NCBI GenBank assembly: GCA_910575795.1
Contig: CAJTGE010000025.1
Coordinates: 21,714-85,713, forward strand
Origin: Clostridiaceae bacterium
GTDB lineage: Bacteria; Bacillota; Clostridia; Lachnospirales; Lachnospiraceae
DNA length: 64,000 bases
Reading direction: 5' to 3'
Positions 10,839 through 19,870 of this stretch are shown piece after piece. The position numbers and the translations under genes were made by a program. The notes beneath the pieces were generated by a model. That model saw only the letters and a list, made by a program, of their open reading frames with translations. It ran no database searches and was not told where the DNA came from. Every line of letters starts with the position of its first letter. Positions within the stretch are counted from its first letter, which is position 1.

Positions 10839-11981
10839 ATGAAATTTGTATTTGCATCGGATTCGTTTAAAGGATCTCTGTCATCCATGGAAATCGCAGA
10901 GCTTTTGAAACAGGAGGCGCGCGCGTGCTTTCCGGATTGTGAGTGCGTGTGTCTTCCTGTGGCGGACGGCGGGGAGGGGACGATGGAAGCCGTTCTGCAG
11001 GCGCGCGGAGGCGTTTTACTGGAGACAGAGGTCCTGGATCCTCTGGGGAGGCGTATCCGGGCCGCGTACGCGGGCCTGGACGAAGACCGGGCCCTGATCG
11101 AGATGGCCGCGGCCTCGGGCCTGCCGCTTTTGCGCCCCGAGGAGCGCGATCCCCTGGAGACGACCTCCTTTGGGACAGGGCAAATGATACGCGACGCCCT
11201 GGAGCGCGGATACCGCCGGATTACCATTGCGATCGGCGGAAGCGCCACGAATGACGGCGGCATGGGGGCCATGCGCGCATTGGGGATCCGTTTTCTGGAT
11301 AAGGATGGAAATGAGCTTTCCGGAAGGGGAAAGGATCTGGAGAGAGTCGCGGGGATCGATGAGACAGGCATTTGTCCCCTTATACGCGGGGCCCGCTTTA
11401 CCGTAATGTGCGATGTCAAAAATCCGCTGACCGGCCCGGATGGGGCGACTCTCACCTTTGGGGCCCAGAAAGGCGGGACGCTTAAGACGCTGGAGCGCCT
11501 GGAACAGGGGATGCGGCGGTATGAAGAGGTTTTAATAGAGGCGTATGGGCCGGAGGCCGGCCGGCGGGAGGGATCCGGCGCGGCCGGGGGCCTGGGCGCC
11601 GCTCTGGCTGTATTTCTGCATGCGGAAATGAAACCGGGTATAGAAACGGTTCTGGATCTTGTGGAATTTGACAGAAAGCTTAAGGGCGCTTCCCTGGTTG
11701 TGACAGGAGAGGGGCGGCTTGACTGGCAGTCCTCCTTCGGAAAGGTTCCCGGAGGCGTGGGCGGGCGCTGCCGCCTCGCCGGAGTTCCTGCCGTAGCGAT
11801 TGTGGGCGGCATGGGAAAGGGAGCGGAAGAGATCTATCGGCACGGGATCAGCAGCATTGTCACAACGATCAATGGGCCGATGCGAACAGAGGAGGCGATG
11901 GAGCGGGCTGAAGAGCTGTATTCATGTGCTGCCCGGCGCATGTTCCGGCTTTTTGAGGCTGGTACATCATTGCGTAAGTAA
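10839..11981 (+). CDS. Glycerate kinase
   Basis: Glycerate kinase of the GlxK/GarK family (380 residues), which phosphorylates D-glycerate to a phosphoglycerate that enters glycolysis. The family signatures SDSFKGSLSS (residues 6-15), PVADGGEGTMEA (about 42-53), IAIGGSATNDGG (about 130-141) and the C-terminal TGEGRLDWQSSFGKVPGGV are all present. ATG at 10839 is chosen because it lies 8 bp after GGAAAGGGG; an in-frame TTG at 10833 is too close to that site. It is probably in one sigma-54 dependent operon with the dehydrogenase. Confidence 0.93.
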   Translation: MKFVFASDSFKGSLSSMEIAELLKQEARACFPDCECVCLPVADGGEGTMEAVLQARGGVLLETEVLDPLGRRIRAAYAGLDEDRALIEMAAASGLPLLRPEERDPLETTSFGTGQMIRDALERGYRRITIAIGGSATNDGGMGAMRALGIRFLDKDGNELSGRGKDLERVAGIDETGICPLIRGARFTVMCDVKNPLTGPDGATLTFGAQKGGTLKTLERLEQGMRRYEEVLIEAYGPEAGRREGSGAAGGLGAALAVFLHAEMKPGIETVLDLVEFDRKLKGASLVVTGEGRLDWQSSFGKVPGGVGGRCRLAGVPAVAIVGGMGKGAEEIYRHGISSIVTTINGPMRTEEAMERAEELYSCAARRMFRLFEAGTSLRK

Positions 11982-12041
11982 CGGTAAATTCAGCGCCTGC
12001 TCTTTGCGCCGGAACCGGAAGGAAAGTCAGAACTGTCATGT

Positions 12042-12085
12042 AAAAAGCCGCTGCGCCATCCGGATACCGGAATAACTGCAGCGGC
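12042..12085 (-). terminator. Terminator of pfp
   Basis: GCCGCTGC/GCAGCGGC stem followed by TTTTT on the minus strand, immediately after the pfp stop. On the plus strand the same hairpin may also end the glycerate operon. Confidence 0.75.
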
Positions 12086-12101
12086 ATTATCATCGCAAAG
12101 C

Positions 12102-13337
12102 TTATTTATTTTTGTGGTATAAATACCGCGGGATTCCATCCACCATAACAGGGGATACATCGCCCTGAATCAGGGGGCGGACATAGTTGATGAATTCTTC
12201 GGTTACGTAGGTGCCGTCCTCATTGATCCACTCTCTGGGAACCGTCTTTTCGACATTGGATACCTTATGCACATTACGCAGATCCGTAGTGGACTGGTAG
12301 GGGTCGTCCGAGAGGCGCGTCAGGATAACCATCTCGCCGGTATCGCCCTCGTCCGCAGCCTTAACGGCAGCGCCGCCGACCTGGAACGCCTCCAGGATAT
12401 CAATACGGGACGCCAGATGGGAGGCGGCTCTCTGCATGGAGCTCAGCTCAATGCTTCTGGTCTTGCAGCCGATCTCTTGGGAGAGGCGGCGCGCCAGATA
12501 ATTGGCTGTGCCGGTGAGCTGCTTGTGTCCGAATGCGTCAACAAAGTCAATGCCGTCTGTCAGCTCGCATACATACCGGCCGTCTGACAGGCGGATTCCC
12601 TCTGATACGGCTACAACCACGAACGCTTTCTGCTCTAAGAGAGCCCTTACGCGGGCCAGGAAATCATCAATATCAAAGGCGAGCTCCGGAAGATAGATCA
12701 GATCCGGGCCGTTGCAGTCCTCGCCCCTCGAAAGCGCGGCGGAACCGGTCAGCCAGCCGGCATTGCGGCCCATGATCTCAACAATCGTAACAAGGCCCTT
12801 ATTGTACACCAGGGCGTTGCTGTCCTGGATAATCTCCTTAACGGAGGTGCCGATGTATTTGGCGGCGCTTCCATAGCCAGGCGTGTGATCCGTCAGGGCC
12901 AGATCATTGTCGATCGTCTTCGGCACACCGAGGAACTTCGTGGGATGGCCTTTTAAGATCGCGTAATCCGAGAGCTTTTTAATGGTATCCATCGAATCAT
13001 TGCCGCCAATGTAGATAAAGCACTCAATATTTAACTTATCAAGAATTCCAAAAATCTTCTCATATGTCTCAATGCTCTCGTGAATTTCCGGAAGCTTATA
13101 ACGGCAGGAGCCGAGATAAGCGGCGGGCGTCCTCTTAAGAAGCTCAACATCCAGGTCGCTCTGGATGTGCTCGGATAAATCGATATAGTTCTCATCCAGA
13201 AGGCCCTCGATCCCGTGCCGCATGCCATATACCTTCGGGGCTCCCCTGTCAATGGCTGTACGATATACGCCCGCAAGGCTGGAGTTAATGGCTGCAGTGG
13301 GACCGCCGGATTGTCCAACAATTACATTTCCTTTCAT
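12102..13337 (-). CDS. pfp: Pyrophosphate-type 6-phosphofructokinase
   Basis: Phosphofructokinase (411 residues) converting fructose 6-phosphate to fructose 1,6-bisphosphate. GGNDS at residues 111-115 and PKTIDND at 139-145 are the key motifs. D114 sits where ATP-dependent enzymes have Gly, and K140 where they have Gly; both are marks of PPi-dependent enzymes. The donor is therefore probably pyrophosphate, as in many anaerobes. The MGRNAGWL segment (about 198) is also typical. The ATG at 13337 follows GGAGGAATGA. The gene is monocistronic, ending in a strong terminator. Confidence 0.88.
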   Translation of the reverse strand: MKGNVIVGQSGGPTAAINSSLAGVYRTAIDRGAPKVYGMRHGIEGLLDENYIDLSEHIQSDLDVELLKRTPAAYLGSCRYKLPEIHESIETYEKIFGILDKLNIECFIYIGGNDSMDTIKKLSDYAILKGHPTKFLGVPKTIDNDLALTDHTPGYGSAAKYIGTSVKEIIQDSNALVYNKGLVTIVEIMGRNAGWLTGSAALSRGEDCNGPDLIYLPELAFDIDDFLARVRALLEQKAFVVVAVSEGIRLSDGRYVCELTDGIDFVDAFGHKQLTGTANYLARRLSQEIGCKTRSIELSSMQRAASHLASRIDILEAFQVGGAAVKAADEGDTGEMVILTRLSDDPYQSTTDLRNVHKVSNVEKTVPREWINEDGTYVTEEFINYVRPLIQGDVSPVMVDGIPRYLYHKNK

Positions 13338-13424
13338 GATTCATTCCTCCAAAGTTTTTTATTAACGTTATTATATCAGCTTTGCCTGATTTCAACAACA
13401 AAATGATCGCATAATTTAACATAT

Positions 13425-13453
13425 TTGCACAAAAAGGCCCGGTATGCTATAAT
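13425..13453 (+). promoter_or_regulatory. Sigma-A promoter of the nucleotidyltransferase gene
   Basis: TTGCAC, 17 bp, TATAAT on the plus strand, about 70 bp before the start codon at 13522. Confidence 0.7.
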
Positions 13454-13521
13454 GTCCGCAGGTACAGAAACTTTATGAGTGTGTATACTGTAACAGAGAA
13501 TATACAATGAGGAGAGGAAAA

Positions 13522-14439
13522 ATGAAACAAACTGCACTGGTAATCATGGCTGCCGGGATTGGAAGCCGCTTCGGTGGCGGGATCAAACAGTTGGAGCCGG
13601 TAGGGCCCGGCGGAGAGATCATTATGGACTATTCGATCCACGACGCCCTGGAGGCGGGATTTAACCGTATTATCTTTGTGATACGCCGTGATTTGGAGAA
13701 AGATTTTAAGAGGGTGATTGGAGAGCGGATCGAGAAGATCGCTCCGGTTTCCTATGCATATCAGGAACTGGAGGATCTTCCGCAGGGTTATACGGTCCCC
13801 GAGGGGCGCCAGAAGCCCTGGGGCACAGGCCAGGCTGTTTTGAGCATCCGGGACATGATCCGGGAGCCGTTCCTTGTGATCAACGCAGACGACTACTACG
13901 GCAAAGAAGTGTTCCAAAAGATTCACGATTACATGGCAAATGAGATGGACGAGGAAGCCTCTGTCTATGATATCTGCATGGGCGGATTTATCCTTTCCAA
14001 CACCTTAAGCGAAAACGGCGGCGTGACCAGAGGCGTCTGCGAGGTGGCAGAGGACGGCAGCCTTCAAAAGGTGACGGAGACTTATAATATAGAAAAGAAA
14101 GCCGATGGGATGTACGCCACGGATGAGGACGGGAATCCGGTGGAGGTGCGCGCGGATCAGTACGTTTCCATGAATACCTGGGGTCTGACGCCCGCCTTTG
14201 TAAAGGAACTCGAAAAGGGCTTTCCGGAATTTCTGTCCGGGCTTAAAGAGGGGGATATTAAATCCGAGTATCTGCTTCCCGCAATTATTGATAAGATGAT
14301 CCGGAGCAAACGCGCCAGGGTGACGGTGCTGGGGACAAAGGATCGCTGGTTTGGCGTGACGTATAAGGAGGACAAGGAAAGCGTGGCGAATTCCATCCGG
14401 GATTTGATACGGTCCGGGGTGTATCCGGAGAGACTGTAA
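13522..14439 (+). CDS. Sugar-phosphate nucleotidyltransferase family protein
   Basis: GT-A fold nucleotidyltransferase (305 residues). The N-terminal signature AAGIGSRFGGGIKQLEPVG (about residues 8-26) is the nucleotide-binding loop with its catalytic lysine. INADDYYGKE (about 117-126) provides the metal-binding Asp, as in UDP- or dTDP-sugar pyrophosphorylases. A C-terminal TKDRWFGVTYKEDKESV motif is typical of a Clostridia subgroup usually annotated only as nucleotidyltransferase. The ATG at 13522 is chosen since it follows GAGGAGAGG, which contains the other in-frame ATG at 13507. The sugar substrate is unknown and the neighbours do not help. Confidence 0.8.
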   Translation: MKQTALVIMAAGIGSRFGGGIKQLEPVGPGGEIIMDYSIHDALEAGFNRIIFVIRRDLEKDFKRVIGERIEKIAPVSYAYQELEDLPQGYTVPEGRQKPWGTGQAVLSIRDMIREPFLVINADDYYGKEVFQKIHDYMANEMDEEASVYDICMGGFILSNTLSENGGVTRGVCEVAEDGSLQKVTETYNIEKKADGMYATDEDGNPVEVRADQYVSMNTWGLTPAFVKELEKGFPEFLSGLKEGDIKSEYLLPAIIDKMIRSKRARVTVLGTKDRWFGVTYKEDKESVANSIRDLIRSGVYPERL

Positions 14440-14544
14440 CGGGCTGGGAAGAAAACACGATATAACAAAGAGAACGTACACATTTTACGTCTATCCTGCA
14501 TATGATACCATATAACCGAATGCCATGGGAGGTATGGGAATCAG

Positions 14545-15456
14545 ATGCAGGATTTTTTTGGCAGAGGACTGAGAGGCCAGGAGGCCGTGTCCAGGCCGGA
14601 ACCCTACCAGTTATATCGGCGGGATCAGAATCTTTTGCCGGAAGCTCAGAGCTTAATCAGAGATTTTGAGTATTTTAAGAGCATGTACCCATTAGGAGCA
14701 AGACGGCTGCAGCAATATGTGGAAGAGGTCTGCGATGAAATGGAATACGAGGGCAGCCCTATTTATGATGAATACCCGGATCGTATTCTGATAGAACAGA
14801 TGCTGCAGAAAATCAGCCTGAAAGCAGCCGCCCTGCAGATGCAGGAGCCGGAAGAGGCCGCATGGGATCCGGCTGCAGGCGAGCCGCCGGCCCCGCCGGC
14901 AGCCGCAGCGCCTGAAACGCAGTCATCTGCCGCGCAGGAACCGCCCGCGGTTCTGCCGGAAGAATCTATCCCTGCCGGGCCGGCGGCCGGCGCTCCGGAA
15001 GAAACACAAATCCAGGAGCTTAGATCCAGGCAGGATCCCGCATATGTGCGCGTATCCTACGGCCCGCTTCGCGGAGAATGCAAAAAAGTCCCGGAGGGAT
15101 ATCAGACCTGGGAAACCGCCCCGGTAAAAATCCAGGAGGCCAGAGCCGTCCGTGCACAGGACGCCGCCAGTCCAAAGCGGGGTCCGTGGGGTCCGCCGCC
15201 GCCCGGCCCATGGGGTCCGCCCCGTCCGCCGCAGGGCCCGTGGGGGCCGCCGCCCCCGCCGCCGCCCGGCCCGTGGGGCCCGCCACGCCCCCCGCAGGGT
15301 CCCTGGGGTCCGCCGCCCCCGCCGCCGCCCGGTCCGTGGGGCCCGCCGCCCCCGCCGCCGCGCCCGGGAAAGCCGAACTTCCTTGGAGATCTGTTAAGCG
15401 TCCTCCTGTTTAACGAACTGCAGGGAAGACGCTGCCGCAGCGGGCGCTGCAGATAA
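14545..15456 (+). CDS. Proline-rich repeat protein of unknown function
   Basis: Protein of 303 residues, not recognised. Residues 1-100 form a charged, probably helical domain (FEYFKSMYPLGARRLQQYVEEVCDEME is typical). Residues 105-160 are Ala/Pro/Glu-rich, and about 212-275 consist of six GPWGPP units separated by Pro or Arg-Pro-Gln spacers. The end is basic (LLFNELQGRRCRSGRCR). No signal peptide or membrane helix is evident. The helical domain resembles small hypothetical proteins of Lachnospiraceae; the tail may be a low-complexity surface or spore-associated segment. A GGGAGGT site precedes the ATG. Confidence 0.75.
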   Translation: MQDFFGRGLRGQEAVSRPEPYQLYRRDQNLLPEAQSLIRDFEYFKSMYPLGARRLQQYVEEVCDEMEYEGSPIYDEYPDRILIEQMLQKISLKAAALQMQEPEEAAWDPAAGEPPAPPAAAAPETQSSAAQEPPAVLPEESIPAGPAAGAPEETQIQELRSRQDPAYVRVSYGPLRGECKKVPEGYQTWETAPVKIQEARAVRAQDAASPKRGPWGPPPPGPWGPPRPPQGPWGPPPPPPPGPWGPPRPPQGPWGPPPPPPPGPWGPPPPPPRPGKPNFLGDLLSVLLFNELQGRRCRSGRCR

Positions 15457-15575
15457 AGCCTGTCCCCCAAAAGGCTAACATAGATGAAACATAAAACTGC
15501 CTTATGATTAAAATGCCGCGGCAAAGAGAGACAACGGATTATCATCCCAATAGCCGGCCAACAGTACAGCCGGGA

Positions 15576-15663
15576 GCGGGCCATATATCCATAAGGAACC
15601 CAGAGAAAACCGCCGGCGCTTTTCTCTGAGCGGAAGCGGGGTTCCGTTGGATATATGGCCCGC
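15576..15663. repeat. 88-bp composite hairpin
   Basis: A 16-bp perfect arm pair, GCGGGCCATATATCCA (15576-15591) and its complement (15648-15663), encloses GGAACCC (15595-15601) with GGGTTCC (15639-15645). Inside these, CAGAGAAAA pairs with TTTTCTCTG (15620-15628), leaving a 10-base loop. There is no T-run after it. It could be a transcript processing site, a structured RNA or a small mobile palindrome. Together with weak promoter signals at 15737-15742 (TATAAT) it fills the 334-bp gap between two genes. Confidence 0.7.
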
Positions 15664-15790
15664 TTGCGGCGTCCCTCTCACGTCAATTGTCCCACTATCT
15701 GTAAACGAACCAATAGTATTTTCCCCCAACCTGTGTTATAATAACCAACAGCAGACCAACCCCCTCAGCTATTCAAAGGAAATTCTATAT

Positions 15791-18274
15791 ATGAAAAAAT
15801 TCATCAGGAAAAATTTGATTTTACTGTTTATATTTATAGCCGCCATTCTGGCATATTTTGGCGTATCCCTGTTAAAAAGTGAAGAGGACAGCGCAGTCTA
15901 TACGTCCATTGAGGACGCAAACCTGCCGGTTGCCCATATGGAGATCTTCGGAAGGCGTATGAACGCCCTGTACGGCTTTGTGGAAAACCTCCCCAGAAGC
16001 GCCGGCCGGGGCGATCTGACGCTTCTGCCTCCGGATCGGCAGCTCCAGGTATATTTTGCCGATGTGGATTCCCGTGTCCTGGGGATCCGGTATGAGATTC
16101 GCAGTCTGGACGGAGAGAGACTGGTCGAGCGGACGGATCTTGAGGAGTGGCGGACAGAGGAAGACGGGATCCATGCAAAGCTTCCCATCCAGAACCTTCT
16201 GGCTCAGGATGAGGAATATTTAATGACGCTCACCCTTTCTACAGAGGAGCATCCGGCTGTTTATTATTTCACAAGGATTGTCTCATCCGAGAATTCCTAT
16301 ATTGAGGCCATGCTTCAGCTTGCGATGGATTTTTCGGAGAAATCCTTTGATTATAATGAAGCCAGGGCCCTTACGACCTATCTGGAGACGGATCTCAATG
16401 CGGATAACAGCACATTGGGCAGGACGAGCCTGAAAAACAGTTTTACGCAGCTTACCTGGCGCGGCATGGGGATGACGCGGCTCAGCGAGGCTTCGGTTCA
16501 TCTGAAGGAAATGCAGGGCATTATGTGTACGATTGAGCTGGAGTATGTGGCCGGGCGCGAGACGGAGAGCGGGAGCGATGAATACTATGACGTGACGGAG
16601 AGCTTTACCATGCGCTGGGGCACGGAGCGAATCTATATGATGGACTATGACAGGCGCGTAAATCAGATTTTTTCCGGCGAGGATCGGCTGTACTGGGATC
16701 GGCGGATTATGCTGGGAATTTCCGATGAGGACGAGCTGCAGGCGGTCAGCGATTCGTCAGGGACCTATAAGGCATTTGTCGCGAACCGTGCGCTCTGGCT
16801 GTTTGACACGGTCAGCCGGCAGAGCACAAAGGTATTTGCGTTCCGCAAGAGCGAGGACGATCTGCGCATGAATTTTAACTCGCACAGCGTGCGGATCTTA
16901 TCAGTCAGCGAGGAAGGCAGTATCGATTTTCTGGTTTACGGCTATATGAGGCGGGGAAACCATGAAGGTACGACCGGCGTGGCATTCTACCGCTATGAGA
17001 GCGCGGACAATGCCCTGACCGAACGGCTCTATCTTCCGGTGGATGAGGATTACGGAAGTCTTCGCCAGGATATCGGCAGGCTGAGTTATTTGAGCGACAA
17101 TCATACGCTTTACCTCTACCTTGATCACGCTGTATACGGTGTGGATCTGCCCGGAAAGGAGTATGTGGTCGTGGCGGACGGCCTGACGGAGGAGAATTTC
17201 GCCGTCAGCGCCGACGGGGCGAGGATCGCGTGGCAGGAAGGGGATGATATTTACAGCTCCTCCAGACTGAATGTGATGGATTTGACGACCGGAAAAAAGG
17301 ATGAGATACGGCCGGGAGACAATGGAGCCATCCGTCTGGTTGGCTTTGTGGGGAGCGATCTGGTTTACGGCCTGGCGCGTGAAGGGGATACCCTGACTTC
17401 GGGCGGACGTATCACAGGACTCCCCCTCTATGCGGTCGAGATAGTCGGAAGCGGGATGGAGACGGAAACCCGGTATGAAAAGGATGGTATTTACCTGCAG
17501 AATGTGGAGATAGAGGACAGCCGCGTCCATCTGACGCGCATGAGGAGAAACGGCGCTTCCTATGAGATAGTGGACGAGGATACGCTGGTGTGCAATGAGG
17601 AGGTCGTGATGGATCCCCTGGACGGCATCGGATACCTGGCGGACAATGAATATGGCCGCATCTATTTTGTTCAGCTTGAGAGCGGGGAGACGCAGGGTCG
17701 CGATATCCAGATCCATGTTCCGAAAAAGGTGGTGGCAGAAGAAAATAATACAATCTATCTGAAGGCAAACCATGATTTGAAAGGCAGAGTCTACTATGCG
17801 TACAGCCAGGGCCGTATGAATGGGATGTATGTAGATTTTACCAGCGCAGTCATGGCGGCTTACGACGGGATGGGACTGGTGACCGACGAAAACGGCTGTG
17901 TGTTCTGGAACCGGGTAAACCGGAGCCCGGCAAGGACGATCCGTGAAATATCCGGGGAAGAGACGCTGGCGCGCCGGTATCTGTCAGAGCTTGCGAGGGG
18001 AGAAGAGATGTCATCGGACGGCGTCTGCTTCATCGACGCCCGCGGCCTTTCCCTGGGGCAGGTTCTGTATTTCGTCTCACAGGGAAAGCCGGTAGCGGCC
18101 TTTTTAGGGGATGACAGCTATGGGCTGATCTACGGTTATGATCAGTACAATATTTCGTGCCTCTGGTACCCGGGCACAGAATATGCCTACAGTGATAAAA
18201 TGGGGCTAAACGACGCCACAGCCTTTTTTGAAAGCAGAGGCAGAAACGATTTTGTATGCTTCCTGGAGCAGTAA
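15791..18274 (+). CDS. Membrane-anchored extracytoplasmic protein of unknown function
   Basis: Protein of 827 residues. A Lys/Arg-rich start and one hydrophobic helix (about residues 9-26, LILLFIFIAAILAYFGVSLL) anchor it. The rest is polar and predicted outside the membrane. The middle (about 280-720) is rich in aromatic and Asp/Gly turns (AYDGMG, LWLFDT, GVDLPG) and looks like a beta-propeller, though I cannot assign blades. The C-terminus (about 740-827) resembles a cysteine-protease-like or C39-like fold (GLSLGQVLYFVSQGKPVAAFLGD). This type is common but uncharacterised in Lachnospiraceae. The ATG at 15791 is preferred because the membrane anchor starts there, after AAAGGA. Confidence 0.75.
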   Translation: MKKFIRKNLILLFIFIAAILAYFGVSLLKSEEDSAVYTSIEDANLPVAHMEIFGRRMNALYGFVENLPRSAGRGDLTLLPPDRQLQVYFADVDSRVLGIRYEIRSLDGERLVERTDLEEWRTEEDGIHAKLPIQNLLAQDEEYLMTLTLSTEEHPAVYYFTRIVSSENSYIEAMLQLAMDFSEKSFDYNEARALTTYLETDLNADNSTLGRTSLKNSFTQLTWRGMGMTRLSEASVHLKEMQGIMCTIELEYVAGRETESGSDEYYDVTESFTMRWGTERIYMMDYDRRVNQIFSGEDRLYWDRRIMLGISDEDELQAVSDSSGTYKAFVANRALWLFDTVSRQSTKVFAFRKSEDDLRMNFNSHSVRILSVSEEGSIDFLVYGYMRRGNHEGTTGVAFYRYESADNALTERLYLPVDEDYGSLRQDIGRLSYLSDNHTLYLYLDHAVYGVDLPGKEYVVVADGLTEENFAVSADGARIAWQEGDDIYSSSRLNVMDLTTGKKDEIRPGDNGAIRLVGFVGSDLVYGLAREGDTLTSGGRITGLPLYAVEIVGSGMETETRYEKDGIYLQNVEIEDSRVHLTRMRRNGASYEIVDEDTLVCNEEVVMDPLDGIGYLADNEYGRIYFVQLESGETQGRDIQIHVPKKVVAEENNTIYLKANHDLKGRVYYAYSQGRMNGMYVDFTSAVMAAYDGMGLVTDENGCVFWNRVNRSPARTIREISGEETLARRYLSELARGEEMSSDGVCFIDARGLSLGQVLYFVSQGKPVAAFLGDDSYGLIYGYDQYNISCLWYPGTEYAYSDKMGLNDATAFFESRGRNDFVCFLEQ

Positions 18275-18289
18275 CAGGGAAATCGCGCC

Positions 18290-18318
18290 TTTACAAATCG
18301 GCGTTTTGTGGTTATAAT
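18290..18318 (+). promoter_or_regulatory. Sigma-A promoter of murA
   Basis: TTTACA (18290-18295), 17 bp, TATAAT (18313-18318). It implies a leader of about 155 nt before murA. Confidence 0.75.
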
Positions 18319-18482
18319 ATCCACAAAAGGGCTTTTATGCACACGGGCGCCCAGAGGAAGATTGTCAGCCAGCGCTGACGGGCGCGCGGCGGGCAGGGGA
18401 AGAATGTTATTCCCTGTTCGATTGTGCCTGCCTGATTCAACAGCATATAGCGAGTATTCGTTTCAATATATAGAGGTGCCAC

Positions 18483-19775
18483 ATGGAACAGTATATTATG
18501 AAGGGCGGAAGCCCTCTGGCGGGAGAGGTCACGATCAGCGGGGCCAAGAATGCCGCTCTCGGAATTTTAGCCGCGTCAATTATGACAGATGATGATGTTT
18601 TGATAGAGAACCTTCCGGATGTGAGGGATATCAACGTCCTTTTGGAAGCGATTGAGAAGATTGGAGCGCGTGTGAAACGCACGGATCGTCACACGGTCCG
18701 TATTAATGCAAGCCATATACGCCGGGTGAGCGTGGATGATGAATATATCCGCAAAATCCGGGCATCGTATTATTTTATCGGAGCGCTTTTGGGAAAATAT
18801 AAGAGCGCGGAGGTCCCGCTCCCGGGCGGCTGTAATATCGGCAGCAGGCCCATTGACCAGCATCTGAAGGGTTTTCGCGCTCTGGGGGCCAGGGTGGAAG
18901 TGGAGAAGGGAGCCGTGGTGGCCCACGCGATAGATTTGGTGGGCAGCCATATTTATCTGGACGTCGTATCTGTGGGCGCTACCATTAATATCATGATGGC
19001 AGCTACCCTGGCGGAAGGCGAGACGATTATTGAGAACCCGGCCAAGGAGCCGCATGTCGTGGATGTGGCGAACTTCCTGAACAGCATGGGCGCCAATGTC
19101 AAGGGAGCCGGGACAGATGTGATCCGGATCCGGGGCGTCAAGCACCTGCACGGGACGGAGTATTCGATCATACCGGATCAGATTGAGGCCGGCACATTTA
19201 TGTGCGCGGCGGCGATCACCCGCGGCGACGTGATGGTACAGAATGTGATACCAAAGCATCTGGAAGCGATCAGCGCCAAGCTGATCGAACTTGGCTGCGA
19301 GGTGACGGAGTTTGACGAGGCGGTCCGTGTTGTGGGAAGGCCCAGGCACCGCCATACGGATATCAAGACGCTGCCTTATCCGGGATTTCCCACGGACATG
19401 CAGCCGCAGATCACTGTAACTCTGGCGCTGGCAGAGGGAACCAGCATTGTGACAGAGAGTATATTTGAAAATCGTTTCAAATATGTGGACGAGCTGGCGC
19501 GTATGGGCGGTTCCATAAAGGTGGAAGGAAATACAGCGATTATCAGCGGAGTGAAGCAGCTAACAGGCGCGCAGGTGAACGCGCCGGATCTGCGGGCCGG
19601 AGCTGCGCTGGTGATTGCCGGGCTGGCGGCCGACGGCTACACGACTGTGGATGAAATCGGATATATTCAGAGAGGATATGAGAATTTTGAAAAAAAGCTT
19701 CAGGGCCTGGGCGCTATGATAGAGAAAGTGGACTCAGACAAAGAGGCGCAGAAATTTAAATTAAGGGTCGTCTGA
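18483..19775 (+). CDS. murA: UDP-N-acetylglucosamine 1-carboxyvinyltransferase
   Basis: MurA (430 residues) transfers enolpyruvate from PEP to UDP-GlcNAc, the first committed step of peptidoglycan synthesis in the cytoplasm. K22 in SGAKNAAL and the catalytic C117 in PLPGGCNIGSRP are both present, so the enzyme should be fosfomycin-sensitive in principle. The length is normal. It has its own promoter and terminator. Many Firmicutes carry two murA genes; whether this is the main copy cannot be told here. Confidence 0.96.
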   Translation: MEQYIMKGGSPLAGEVTISGAKNAALGILAASIMTDDDVLIENLPDVRDINVLLEAIEKIGARVKRTDRHTVRINASHIRRVSVDDEYIRKIRASYYFIGALLGKYKSAEVPLPGGCNIGSRPIDQHLKGFRALGARVEVEKGAVVAHAIDLVGSHIYLDVVSVGATINIMMAATLAEGETIIENPAKEPHVVDVANFLNSMGANVKGAGTDVIRIRGVKHLHGTEYSIIPDQIEAGTFMCAAAITRGDVMVQNVIPKHLEAISAKLIELGCEVTEFDEAVRVVGRPRHRHTDIKTLPYPGFPTDMQPQITVTLALAEGTSIVTESIFENRFKYVDELARMGGSIKVEGNTAIISGVKQLTGAQVNAPDLRAGAALVIAGLAADGYTTVDEIGYIQRGYENFEKKLQGLGAMIEKVDSDKEAQKFKLRVV

Positions 19776-19787
19776 GACGAATCCCGG

Positions 19788-19831
19788 GCTGCCGCAATGG
19801 AACTGAGTCCCTTTGCGGCAGCTTTCTTTTT
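19788..19831 (+). terminator. Terminator of murA
   Basis: GCTGCCGCAA pairs with TTGCGGCAGC and is followed by TTTCTTTTT. Confidence 0.85.
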
Positions 19832-19870
19832 CAGGCAAGTTAAAATTACAGGATTTTGGTGGAGAGTGCG

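Noticed and set aside
10943..11254. Arg/Gly-rich frame inside the glycerate kinase gene
   Set aside because: It is a GC-rich shadow frame of a well-supported gene. Similar overlapping frames elsewhere were left out for the same reason.
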